DNA of 64,000 bases from Episyrphus balteatus (lineage: Eukaryota > Arthropoda > Insecta > Diptera > Syrphidae), in the NCBI RefSeq assembly GCF_945859705.1, contig NC_079135.1:27701679-27765678 (forward strand). Reading direction: 5' to 3'. Shown piece after piece: positions 12,783 through 24,105 of the stretch. The notes under the pieces were generated by a model that saw only the letters and a list, made by a program, of their open reading frames with translations, was not told the origin of the DNA and did no database searches. Both the position numbers and the translations under genes were made by a program. The stretch's first letter is position 1. Each line of letters starts with the position of its first letter.

Positions 12783-12991
12783 CCGTACTATTCGATTCAC
12801 GTGAATCGAAAGATTTCCTTTCTTTACCACATCAACATGGCTTTGAAAAAACGCTTAATTTCGAAAGCAAAACGTTGTTTCCGTCTGTTTTGTACATTTT
12901 AAAGAAAAAAAAAATTGTTTAAGTTTAATTTAAACGTCCATTTAAAGCTTCTTATTTTAGACTTTCACGTGAATCAAATAGCAGAATACGG
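12783..12991. mobile_element. MITE copy 1 of a two-copy family
   Basis: This noncoding element of about 209 bp shares both ends and its interior with 38162-38377. Shared interior blocks include gcttaatttcgaaagcaaaa and cttcttattttagac. The ends are inverted: tattcgattcacgtgaa at the left and ttcacgtgaatc...aatacgg at the right. The left end has lost a few bases relative to copy 2. Confidence 0.8.
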
Positions 12992-13432
12992 CCGATAAAG
13001 ATGACATTATTTGGTCGCCGAGAAAAGAATTTTAATCGTTAAATTTTTCAAATATTTTTAAATAAACGAAAATGTTACACATACACCACAGTGACCGCTT
13101 AACTACAATAAAAAAAAAAAAGAATTCATGGAATGCATTGTTTTCAATATTAAAACCTTGTTATAAAAACAAATTTAGTGAAAACAAAGTATAGCTTCGG
13201 TAAAAGATTAGTACAGAGCTACAAATTTAGTGTTAAGCTGTTGTAATAAGCCTATAGCTATAAAATTAAAAAACAGACAGTCTCTGCGCCCCTTTTTTCG
13301 ACAATAAAACAAAATTCTTTCAATAATATTATTTTTTTTTTCATACCAATCAAGTTAGGCATTCAAATTTTTATCAGTTCTTGTTGTCAATTTGATAAGG
13401 AACTTTTTTTCAAGTACAAATCAAAATACAGC

Positions 13433-14438
13433 ATGGGTTGGTCTAAGAAGAAAACAACATCAATTCTAACATTTATGCTGCTGTTTTCCTTAACATTTGC
13501 ACTCCTATCTATTTCATTGATGGTTTATAATTTACGTAAAAGGGAAGAAAACAATCAATATTGGCAATCTTTCACATACATTTTAGCAACAACATTTGGA
13601 ACTGGACTGGGTATGAGTTCTTGATGATTTTAATCGTTAATTATAAATACAAAATTTAATTTCAATAAAGGCTGTATTTGGTTCAGAATATGTCAAGCAA
13701 AGAAGATCTCATCCCACGCTTTAATTCATTCTATATCTTTGGTTTGTATGTTTTTTGGGCATCGAGAGATATTTGATCTTTTGTTAGATGGTGAAATAGC
13801 TAAATGTTACAATATGTATCCAATAAGTATGCTTACAATTGCTATTTATGTAATGCAAGTAAGATTATTATTCAGCAAATAAAGTGATCGTATAATTTTA
13901 AATTCAAATTTTCAGTTTATTCTCACTTTTCATTTTATATTATTTCGCCATGGAAAAACACCTCGCCAAAGAGCCTTCAATTCAGGATTGCATGCTTTTA
14001 TTGGAGCAATTACACTTTTTGTTTGTATAACCGATGGACTGGTGGTATGTCACAAAATTTCAAGGTAAGTATAAATTTTGTAATTCGAAAATAAGAGCTT
14101 TTATCTTTTTTTTTTCAAAGAGATGAAAACCTACAAGATTCTATAACTTTTCACTGGGCTGCTATTTGTTTGTTTTTCTATGGAATGACAGTTTGGTTTC
14201 TAATCTTGAATCCCTACTTCGATTGGAGAAGATTAAGTCATATGGTAAGATCTTTATGTTAATATAAAAATAAGCATTATTTATTACTTTTATATTATTT
14301 TAGCTTCAAAGACGTTCCTCGAAAGTAAGTAATCATATGAAATAGAAATTTTTAGTCACGAGTTATTAAAAAATTCACTCCAAATTTTGTTAAATTTAAT
14401 TCGAATTTTATATTTTACATTAGGTGAGCTTCTCTTAA
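13433..14438 (+). CDS. Unrecognised multi-pass membrane protein
   Basis: Six exons join in frame: 13433-13610, 13671-13858, 13916-14064, 14121-14244, 14304-14324, 14424-14438. Every junction is GT-AG and every intron is 51-99 nt, giving 224 residues. The protein opens MGWSKKK, then has hydrophobic spans at about 10-32, 45-65, 78-95, 108-132, 147-167 and 180-203, and a short basic tail (LQRRSSK) ending SFS. It is therefore an integral membrane protein with five or six spans and no signal peptide that I can identify. I recognise no family; a DRAM/FRAG1-like or MARVEL-like fold cannot be claimed. In-frame continuity across five introns makes a real gene likely. It lies downstream of Nedd4 on the same strand with its own start. 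The last two coding exons are tiny (21 and 15 nt). Confidence 0.75.
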
Positions 14439-14719
14439 CTGGGAAAAGACAAAGTAAAACAACATGCATACTGAAAAGGGAACAAAAAATTTAAATAAAT
14501 TTGAATGAAAATTCGTATATAAATGAATATTTAATTATGTATTTTAATAAATAGGTATTTGTAATTTTGTTGCGAATTTATGTAGCTTACCAAAAAATTA
14601 ATAAAATACCACTCAGAGCCAATAGTCCTCGCAGCTAGACTCCTTACACTATCCATTAGCTAGTAACTTTTAAGTGCCCTTGACGGTTAAAGTATTATTA
14701 AAGTATTATGGAAACGGAT

Positions 14720-14739
14720 CACTGTGGCGTATGTGGAAT
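14720..14739. repeat. Copy of a dispersed cactrtggcgtat motif
   Basis: The 20-mer beginning cactgtggcgtatg recurs in variant form at 52594-52613 and 58341-58360. The function is unknown. It may be the surviving core of a decayed element. Confidence 0.4.
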
Positions 14740-15249
14740 ATTTTTAGGTATTACAAAATTTAAACGGTTTTCTTCCACTCTAATAATAATACTTTTTAGC
14801 ACGACACTCCATGAAGGAGAAAGATTTAGTGAATAACATCTCTCAACCATTCTTGTGTTCCATTAATTTATTTGCAAAAATAGAAGAGACATACAATTTA
14901 CAGCCGAGTCCGAACGGCTAAGGAGTGATGCACATTTCACGACAGTGATACTCTTGAAAGATTTGTCACTTTTTCGCAAAAGGTAGTACCCCTGTAAAAA
15001 TGTCTTTATGTGACATCTGTTCTCATATTCCATCGCATTAACCATTGCGCTACAACTACAATTTTCTGCCACAATTGCAGACTTGCAGTCTAAAACAAAA
15101 GTACAGAAGAGAGAAAATTTCTGCTCCGAACAGGATTCATTTGAAGGATGCTGGAAGATTTTCTTTTCTTGCAGATTGTGAAAACTATCTAATTAGTTTT
15201 TTGTCTTGGGAGATCTGATCTTCCCTGAAGAATTTAAATATCAGTCTAA

Positions 15250-15387
15250 TAGCCTGTTTTCACTACAGCCCAAATGAGATAATTTCGCAAACTTGGTCAG
15301 TGATTTATTTTTTTTCTATACGAATTGACATTCGAAATGAAGTAATTTGCGAAATTATCTCATTTGGTCTCTAGTGAAAACAGGCTA
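15250..15387. mobile_element. Small hairpin MITE (138 bp)
   Basis: The ends TAGCCTGTTTTCACT and AGTGAAAACAGGCTA are perfect inverted repeats. The subterminal blocks caaatgagataatttcgcaaa and tttgcgaaattatctcatttg also pair, leaving about 50 bp of loop. A diverged relative (actacagcccaaattagataac) lies near 21270. It is noncoding, between the membrane-protein gene and RFWD3. Confidence 0.8.
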
Positions 15388-16136
15388 TAATTGTGTAATT
15401 CGATTCAATTGATTTATAATGTCGGATCGGTTTTAAAATTTTCAAGAAAATCTTTTTCTTAAAATTTAATTCTTAACAATTTCTATTGAAAACTTTCACG
15501 TACTATGCAAAATGGGTGTATACATTTCTCAATTTACTCTTCTTTCAAAAGGTCTAAATAAATTGTATGCAACAGAAAATTCCTTCCTAAAAGTAATATA
15601 GGTTTATTTCTAAATTTCTTTTGAATTTTGAAACAAATAGAAACTTACTTTTTTTGTGATGTTTTTTTTTCGACATGATAACGTCTATAAATCGATGAAA
15701 CCTGGCTGCATACAAGAAAAAGCGTGACTCATCTCCTGTCCCATTTCTCCTAAGTAGTGTGATAGATTGCTATTAAATCGTAAAAGTTTGAAGACAGCCA
15801 TACGTATATAGAGTTATCAGCGTAAAGTGTAAAACTATTGAACAATTAGATTTTTTTTTCAAAACTTCTTTATTTTGCTTAAAAAGTTAATAAATCATTC
15901 AAAGACTTCAACCAAATTATTTAAGCTTTTTTATTTGAAAATAATAATCAAGAAAAATTCTATCCAGTCTTGAATTTATTAAATTCGAGAACAAAAAACT
16001 TAAACCTAACTTTTTTTTTTATAATATATTTAATTCAGAAAAAAAAAAGTTATATAAATGCAAAAATAGATTACTGTCAAAATTCAACAATAGTTTCAGT
16101 TCAATCAAATAAAACAATAGTTTATACCACCCAATG

Positions 16137-19100
16137 CTATCGGCCACTGTCTGTAGTAATAACCTTATAGATTCGGCATTTGGTCTCTGTAAGAGCACCC
16201 AAAAATGTACTATTCGGCACATACACCGGACAAGTATCGTAAACAACCTCTTGCACAGGCATTGACTGTAAACGTTGTTCGCGTTTCATATCAAACAACG
16301 ACAGTAGTTTGGCATCCTGAATATAACCAGCCACCAGAGTATTATTCTCGACCAGAATTTGTGAACACCGGGTCATCACTGGTGTAGCTTTCGAGCCAAA
16401 AAATGAAACCTTCACATTGAACACAGGCAAATCATCGATTTTCTCCAATTTACCAAGAATATATCTCGATTGGGGATACCGTGTGCTACTCCTTGCAAAG
16501 ACTAACAGATTCTCACTAGTCGTTTCGTAGGACATCGATATGAAGGGACCCTCCACACCGATTTTGGTGGCCCGGACTTCCTGTCCAGCCCCTACATATT
16601 CATAGAACCACAGCGACTGCAGTTTACAGACTAGGAAACCTCCATTGGGGAAGTGATTTGTAACTGGGACAGGAGCAATATTAATCACTGGACTCAAGTC
16701 ACCTTCGGTTTTGAATTCTTCCACAATTGTCTCAGGGAATCTTATGTCATAGGCGTATGAACTGCCATGCTGAGCACCTAAATACATCGTATTCTCTCGC
16801 TGGCCCTTGTCCAGCGAACAAGCCCACAACGGCTTATCGGTTGGACTGAACACAGACACCGGCGCTCTCGAACTAGTGTCGAATAATTTGGCTTTGGATT
16901 CCATAGATGCAACAACCAACAACCTTTGATCAGAGCTAAAGCATATATCCCTGACGGTTTTGGCCGATGTATGAAGGAATGTTGTCGGCCGAAATACTGG
17001 GGTATCAATGAATCGTAGTCCGTATCCTGGAAACAGACTCTGTGAGGATTTCTGGGAGACAACCATGGTTTGGAAGTTCTGTGAGTATATCATCACCCGA
17101 CAGCCTGGGTCTTTTGATATTTCAATGTTCTTTTCCATGAAAAGTTTGTAGGAACGGAGCCAGGTTACAGTCTCTTGAGAACCAACGTTCGAATTGATAC
17201 TACTTCCGCCCTGGCGAAGGCTGTTCTTCAAACGTTCGTTATCTCCAGCTAACTTTTGAACTTCCTGCAGAATCATTGTGTAGCTCATTTTGAGAGTTGC
17301 CAGTTCGGTCTGAGATTGAGAAACCTTGGCCTTCTCTTGATCGAGTTGCTGCCGCAGTCGATGCTCTTCACTGCGATCTAAGGCACGTATCCGGCGTGCA
17401 TATAAACATCGAATGTCTCGATTGACAGCACGCGTCTTGCATTGCGGACAACATTTTAGTCCATTGCGGCCGGATTCAACAAGCCAACGACGAATGCATG
17501 AGTCTCCGAAGAGATGGCCACATTTGAGAGAGACAAGTCTGTGCTCGCCCGACATTTCCCAGCTGTCTAAGCAGATGGGACAGGTAAGGCCATCGTCTTC
17601 GTTATCATCAAGATCGTCGACGGTTTTTAAATTTGGTGTTTGTTTGGGTGAAGTTCGTTTGCGTTTTTTCGCTGGTGATGGACTAGGAGGACTTTCATTT
17701 GCTGTTACCGGTAGCAGTGGTGGTGGGACGTTAACAACATTTGGTTCTGGAAATAATTTTGAAATGAAATTGATTTGAACTACAGAAAGAACATTTGAAT
17801 TTAAAAAAATAAATAAAGAGAACAAAATAATAACAAGTGACGTAGTTTAGCAAAGATTCGATTTCACAATATCGAAATCAAAAAGCCACGATTTAATAGA
17901 TTTTAAGAACTGTAGCTTCGTATTTCGCTTGGAAAGTTTGGAAAGGAGAATGAATAATATTTTTTTAGCCGATAAAAACATTTTACGATTGAAAGAAGAT
18001 ATTTTTTAAAATGTATCGTTTTCGGTCAATTTTAAATAATGGTCAATTTTGACGCCTACATATCTAAAATCTTTCACTATTTCAATATTTGAAGAAAATA
18101 CTGAAGCAAGTTAAGATTAATTAATTGCTATTTAACGGCCAATTTCTTTACATTAGTCCTAAGTCAGCCTAGTACCCGCTATAGCTAGACCAGCTACTAG
18201 CACTGGTACTCGGTCCTAAAGAAAAAGTAGTACCTGAGCATTTCTTCACATTTATAGGACCCGACCTAAAATCACAAATCGGTACTAGGAATTAATACGT
18301 CTAAAACTGGTCTAACAATAATAATAAAATAAGCAAATAAAATTCCATCAAAAGGAAAAAATGTAAATATGTATTTGGAGATAGAAAGAATGCAGCAAAA
18401 CTATCAATGAACAAAAAACTGGATGAAGAGAATAATTATGGTTTGTCGAAGAGTGTACAAATATTCAATTGTCGCTCCTAGGGCATTTGGTTTTTGGATT
18501 TTTTAACCACTTGGAAAATGTGGTTGTTATTCAATTATTGAAGTAGTCGTATATGAACCCGTTGCCAACTTTAAAGCAATATTAAGCTTAAAATTATACG
18601 TTAAAAAAATGCAGCTGTAAATCATTATGAATGTATTTTAACACAGCATTTGCCATTTCTGGTGTTTTTGGTAAACATTCAAATTTTTTTCATATCACCA
18701 ATAACAAAAAAATATGCTCTTATCAAGGAATAACACCCAAAAAATTAAAAAATCTGCAATATCTCTTAAAAAGAATGAGATCCATTACTTTGATTCTAGT
18801 GCCGCTAGACTACCAATTTTCAGGTCCTAACTAAAACCGAGTATAAACTTATGCTCCGTACCAATTAGACAGTTCTATAACTTAGTACTTGTGTGAAGAA
18901 ATCACTTGGTAACGATTTGACTACTAACGATTGGTATAATAACCAGGTCCTAGCTGATTTTGAGGAGCTAGCTTGTACCGAGTCCTAACTAGTACTTGGT
19001 CCTAAGTTGATTTTTCTAAGGCTTATTATCTGCGTAAAGAAATAAGTTGATACCGATTTGAGTACTAACTTTAGGATTAGGATCTGTATGAGCGCTAGGT

Positions 19101-20886
19101 ATCTATGAATAAATCGGCCATAAGAGTTTAAATTTAGAACAAGACGGAGCAAGTTTGGTTTTGTTACTGACTACAAGTTGATTGTCCGCAAACCATAGCC
19201 TTATACAGGGTGTCCCAAAAGGGTGTGGATCAAACGAAATATGCTGATAGGCCTACTTAAGGGCTCTCAGAATTTTGTAACTTGTTCATCCCAAATCCTT
19301 ACGATTTTCGATTTAATGCAATTCTTGTGAAATTTCGAAAAATCCCTACTTTGCAACAGTATTTTGCTTCCTGTGCCCACTATTGATTTTCGTTTTTTTC
19401 AAATTCATTTACAAAAACATTGCCAATCATTAGGAACAATTTTTTAATCAAAATATTTTTTATTGTATACGCCATTTCGCTGCAAATTAACTTACAGTTT
19501 CAAGTTTTATAAAAAATCAATTTCTAAATTTTATTTGAGAGCAACAGCGCAAAAAAAATTTGTAGGGTGTGCGGATGGTTTATTATTTTGAAAAGTTGTC
19601 CTGTTATTGTAGTTCTCAAAAAAGTATAAAAGTTTCCAAAGTTGCAGTTAGATCGCAAAATATTACAATTTGAATCCAACAAAACAGGGTTTTTCAGAAC
19701 AAAAAACAAACAAAAATAAACACATTTTCTCGAACTGTTATTTGTTTATTTTTCTTTGAACAAAAGCCTCTATTTTTGTTTGTATTTTTGATCTGAAAAA
19801 ATTCTGTTTTGTTGAAATTTGAATTGTAATATTTAGCGATCTAACTGCAACTTTGGAAGCTTTTATAATTTTTTGAAAACTACAATAACAGGGCAACTTT
19901 TTAAAATAATAAACCATCCGCACTCCGAACAAATTTGTTTTGCGGTGTTGGTATCAAATAAAAGTTAGAAATTGATTTTTTATAAAACTTTAAACTGTTA
20001 GGTAATTTGCAGCGAAATGGTGTAAGTAATAAAACATATTTTGATTAAATAATTGTTCCTAATTATTTGGCAATGTTTTTGTAAAAGAATTTGAAAAAAC
20101 AAAAATCAATAATGGGCGCAGGAAGCAAAATACTGTTGCAAAGTAGGGATTTTTTGAAATTTCACAAGAATTGCATTAAATCGAAAACCGTAAGGATTTG
20201 GGATGAAAAAGTTACCAAATTCTGAGAGCCTTTAAGTAGGCCTATCAGCATAATTCGTTTGATCCATTACTTTTGGGACACCCTGTATACGTACATAATG
20301 GTTTATATCCGAAACCAAATTTAATGAACTAAGTGAATTTTATTCAATTGCTAAATCATCAGCAAAGGCGTTAACTTTCCCTTAAATTGGTAGATCAAAG
20401 ACGGAATTTATATAAATCAAGAAAAGAATAGGTCCAAGAACTGACCCTTAATGGTTCACCCCCAAGTTAATAACCATAGAATCACTTTAAACATAATAAA
20501 ATAGGTCTATAGTTCTTTATATCCTTTTTGCTGCCTTTTTTAAAAATATGTACTACAAAAATAGCTTTCAAATCGTTTGGAAAGACTGAATCAGTGAAAT
20601 GGAAATACATTAGCCTATTGGATAACTCACCATTTGGAGGTAGTGGCGGTGGAACTGCTGGCAATGGTGGATTAACATCTGGGATTGGAGGAACAACAAC
20701 TGGAAGTAATTCAGCCTGAATAGCATTCGGTTCAACAACAACAACTGGTTGTTGTTGTTGTTGACTTTGTTCGTCTATAATAATAATTTCTGCATCAGGA
20801 TCTTCGAGATCTTCTCTGGGTGCTCTGATTATAAGTGGTACATCATCTTCACTATCACTTCCATTTAATAGTTCAGGGCTTTGCAT
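16137..20886 (-). CDS. RFWD3-type RING/WD40 E3 ubiquitin ligase
   Basis: RFWD3 ubiquitinates RPA and RAD51 at damaged DNA in vertebrates. The gene has two coding exons, 20886-20631 and 17746-16137, joined in frame (CCAAATG|gtgagt to ttatttccag|AACC), giving 621 residues; human RFWD3 is 774. Residues 1-85 are acidic and Pro-rich with a hydrophobic-acidic IIIIDE motif that resembles a SUMO-interacting motif. A basic KKRKR cluster is at 112-116. The C3HC4 RING begins at Cys141 (CPIC, KCGHLFG, CPQC). A coiled coil follows at about 200-260, then a C-terminal WD40-like region to the end. The 2.9-kb intron holds a foldback element and a LINE fragment. An upstream 64-nt leader intron is likely (donor at 20959, acceptor before 20895). 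Orthology is by RING context and architecture. Confidence 0.92.
18150..19100. repeat. Degenerate repeats of a ggtcctaa/ctagtac type
   Basis: Two blocks (about 18150-18300 and 18825-19100) are unusually rich in variants of gtcctaa, ctagtac and ggtac. Some lie in inverted arrangement across the intervening sequence. They look like decayed arms of a repetitive element in the RFWD3 intron. Boundaries are approximate. Confidence 0.4.
19206..20285. mobile_element. 1080-bp foldback element with TA duplication
   Basis: The ends are CAGGGTGTCCCAAAA and TTTTGGGACACCCTG, each flanked by TA. The two arms (about 19206-19721 and 19744-20285) are imperfect reverse complements along most of their length, with a loop near 19722-19743. 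A TA duplication fits the Tc1/mariner superfamily. No transposase is encoded. It shares its terminal 11 bp with the foldback at 22206-23308 but not its interior. It lies in the RFWD3 intron. Confidence 0.85.
20345..20625 (-). pseudogene. LINE reverse-transcriptase fragment
   Basis: On the minus strand the sequence encodes recognisable pieces of a Jockey/CR1-type reverse transcriptase, in order: FPNDLK, IFKKGSKKDIKNYRPI, GSVLGPILFLIYIN and the catalytic-box match FADDLA (about 20350-20369). In-frame stops and an internal deletion show it is dead. It starts right after the donor of RFWD3 exon 1 and lies in the same orientation as that gene. Confidence 0.85.
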
Positions 20887-21458
20887 TGTTTGTGGCTAAA
20901 AAAAAACATTCAATTAAATGAAACTTGTTTTGTTTGAGTTTTAAATTAATTTTTCTTACATTGTTTTTAGTTTTTTGATAAGTTACATTTAAATAGTTTT
21001 TTTTAACACAGCATTTGATACCTGAGTGATTTGTTTAAAATTTTCGTTTTGTTTTTTTTTTATTGTTTTAATAAATCAAAGCTTTATTGTGCAAGAAGAA
21101 AGGAAAGTTAACAAATTTTAGGAAATTTTTTGATTTGGATTTGTTTGACATTTTTGTACAAAAATACATGACAGTTGAAAATGATGTCGCTTCTATACTT
21201 ATGGAGAATACAGTAATGGATGTAGAAAGTGGACACTGAAGGCGTATTTTGTTATGAGCTTATTTTTACTACAGCCCAAATTAGATAACTTTGCAAAATA
21301 TATCATTTTGAATGTCAATACGTATAGAAAAAAAAATTATTTTGAAATTTGAAACGACTTAAATCGCTGAATTATCAAATTAACAAATTTTAGGAATTTT
21401 TAGATTGGATTTGTTTGACATTTTTGTAAGAAAAAAATTACATTTGAAAAATATATCA

Positions 21459-21707
21459 GGGGTATTCACGATCCGGTGTAACAAAAAGGTGTAAAAATGC
21501 AAAATTTTGTTTTCTACTACCACAACTACAATAGACAAATTTTGCACCATTGTATTTTATTTTTGCAATAGGGTTAGGGTATAGCAAAAGTGTAAAAGTG
21601 TAAAAAAATTTTAGTCTGTATATTTGGTTGTTTTATTTTAAGAAACTGTTACACTTTTGCACTTTTACAACGATGCAAGACCATTTGCATCGAATCGTGA
21701 ATACCCC
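21459..21707. mobile_element. MITE with GGGGTATTCACGAT ends
   Basis: GGGGTATTCACGATCCG at the left pairs with CGAATCGTGAATACCCC at the right. Inside, gtgtaaaa-type blocks are also inverted. It is about 249 bp and noncoding. A diverged relative with ggggtattcatga occurs at 46518. No clear target duplication was seen. Confidence 0.7.
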
Positions 21708-22072
21708 TACCCAACTAGCACAACAGCTTCTATAAATTGAAATCTCGCAGGATCTACTTTCTATACAGCTTGTATTGAGCTTGCTTCTGAATTTAACTGC
21801 TTATAGAAGTTCGGACTTGTTTAAAAACTTCTAATAAGTTGTTTAAATACTGTTAAAGAAACTTAAACGAAAAAAACTTGTTTTTCGGATAAGCCTGTTT
21901 AATGAATTTATAGAAGCTTTACAGAAATTAACAAGTTTTGTATTTGATTTTTGGTTTTGATATTAAATAATCTAGCTCGGACACTTTTTGGTTTTGACAT
22001 TGAATAATTTAGCTCGGACATTTTTTTGCTATTTGAACTGATAAAGTTTTTGATTTCATTAATGAATATACT

Positions 22073-22142
22073 AGGATGGCCGAGTGGGTAGAGTGATGGA
22101 CTACCACCAAGCAGATATGAAGTTCGATTCCTGGGTGTGGTA
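22073..22142 (+). repeat. tRNA-like sequence, possible SINE head
   Basis: The stretch contains an A-box-like tggccgagtgg and a B-box-like gttcgattcc at roughly tRNA spacing, as in a tRNA-derived RNA polymerase III promoter. I could not fold a clean acceptor or anticodon stem, so I do not call it a functional tRNA. It lies just upstream of the 22206 foldback. Confidence 0.45.
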
Positions 22143-22205
22143 AAAAAATTATATACTTTTAAAATTATTATTAATAGATATACTAAAAACGAATGGAATG
22201 TTATA

Positions 22206-23308
22206 CAGGGTGTCCCACAGTCACCGCCCCAAATGAAAACCATGGATTCCTGAGGTCATTTTAAGTCGAAAAACTTAAGAGGTAATTTTCTCGTTTTCGT
22301 CCCGTTTTCGAGTTACCACGGTTTTTATGATTTTTTCTCTTTTGTCCTTTAACTGGCCTTATCTTTGTCAAACTACGTTTTAATCGAAAGATTTTTGTTG
22401 CAACCAATCAAGAATTTATTGCAATTTAAGTTTGTCTCAAAACTTTTATTTCTGCGGACAACCGTTTCTCCACAATTTTGCATCAAACACAATTTTCTTC
22501 GTTTTTTAAGTTGTTTTTTACACTTTCATATCATTTAAGTCAAAAAAAAAAAACACGTTAATGAGTGTAAATTTGTTGTGCTTTTTATTAAAGCCCAGTT
22601 TATTTTCATAAAAAAAATAGGTTTTATTTCATAAAAAAGGCTACTGAAAGTAATTAAAAAAATAAACAAACTGAGTGAATTAAAAAAAAAATAATTTTTA
22701 AATAAAAAATTAATTTAAATGAATTAAAAACTTTTTCTGAGCAATTGTGGTTAAGAAAAGAACAAATAGATAAAGCTCAGAAAAAGTTTTAATTCATTTA
22801 AATTAATTTTGTATTGAAAAATTATTTTTTTTTTTTTAATTCACTCAGTTTGTTTATTTTTTTAATTACTTTCAGTAGCCTTTTTTATGAAATAAAACCT
22901 ATTTTTTTTATGAAAATAAACTGGGATTTAATAAAAAGCACAAAAAATTAACACACATTAACGTGCTTTTTTGACTTAAATGATATGAAAGTGTAAAAAA
23001 CAACTTAAAAACGGAAGAAAATTGTGTTTGATGCAAAATTGTGGAGAAACGGTTGTCCGCAGAAATAAAAGTTTTGAGACAAACTTAAATTGCAATAAAT
23101 TCTTGATTGGTTGCAACAAAAATCTTTCGATTAAAACGTAGTTTGACAAAGATAAGGCCAGTTAAAGGACAAAAGAGAAAAAATCATAAAAACCGTGGTA
23201 ACTCGAAAACGGGACGAAAACGAGAAAATTACCTCTTAAGTTTTTCGACTTAAAATGACCTCAGGAATCCATGGTTTTCATTTGGGGCGGTGACTTTGGG
23301 ACACCCTG
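22206..23308. mobile_element. 1103-bp foldback element with TA duplication
   Basis: Left arm 22206-22742 and right arm 22775-23308 are near-perfect reverse complements around a 32-bp loop. The ends are CAGGGTGTCCCACAG and TTTGGGACACCCTG, with TA on both sides. The terminal 11 bp match the 19206 element but the arms differ. It is noncoding and mariner-like by its duplication. It is intergenic, between RFWD3 and CARHSP1. Confidence 0.88.
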
Positions 23309-23732
23309 TATATATAATATCAGATCAAAAGATAAAATTCATGATTTAAAACCAGTTAAAAAAGAATTCTTTTTTGTTTTTGTAGTTGTTTTTTTTTTTT
23401 TTAATTTCGATAAGACATGTATTAAAGAGCTATACAAGCTCTTCCGAAGCTATCTGTCAAACCTCAAAGCTTCTGTAGAGCTTCGGTAAAGCTTCGTTTA
23501 AGATCCTTATAGAGGGTCAAAGTTGTATAACGTTCTCCTTTTTCCATGCCCAACAACCTTACTAAAGTTTAAAAGAAGCTGAAATGTAGCTTTTGTAATA
23601 CCTTAACCGAAGCTGAAATGTTAGTTGGGATATCGTTTCGGTAGGTATGAAAAATACAGTGATGAAAGTAAAAAGTGGACACTTGAGTGTTTAAGCCTAG
23701 TTCACAGCTTAGACAGTTTGGGTACTACCTAA

Positions 23733-24105
23733 AACAGCGTCTCCACTGAGCATACAGCTGCCCAAAAACACAACCGCAATCCAATCCACAAAGAGAACAA
23801 TTTTTTTCGCTGGCCAAATTTTGTCATGTAGTCTCATTTTATCTTTCGTTCACACGTGTAAGGTTTTCTCTTGAATGTAGAGGTAAAAGAACTCGTTTTA
23901 CTTCTACATTCAAGAAAAAACCCTACACGTACAAGAAACGTCAGAATCATGCCCATGATTTGAACAACGCTCATGTCATATGTTCAAAAAACGAGATTCT
24001 TCGACAAGATGTCTGTGTGGGCATGGATTTTTCTGTCTCCATTGGATTTTTTATAGACATGTTCATGAACCGGGCATCGTTCATGTCCAGTGGAGGCGGC
24101 CTGTT
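23733..24105. mobile_element. MITE containing a 97-bp near-perfect hairpin
   Basis: The imperfect inverted ends are AACAGCGTCTCCACTGAGCAT and atgtccagtggaggcggcct. Inside, about 23844-23940 forms a hairpin: gttttctcttgaatgtag pairs with ctacattcaagaaaaaac around a loop near ggtaaaagaactc. The element sits within sequence carrying taagcctagt blocks at both sides, suggesting nested insertions. Confidence 0.55.

Larger units (their letters stand above)
21712..23632. mobile_element. CCCAACTARCA-ended element split by a foldback
   Basis: The left end CCCAACTAGCACAACAGC and the right end GCTGAAATGTTAGTTGGG are inverted repeats. Between them lie several cttctata/ttctgtaaagc blocks, a tRNA-like stretch and the complete foldback at 22206-23308. 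This looks like an older element interrupted by a younger one. Related termini occur at 47096, 47400 and 61981. Confidence 0.5.
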
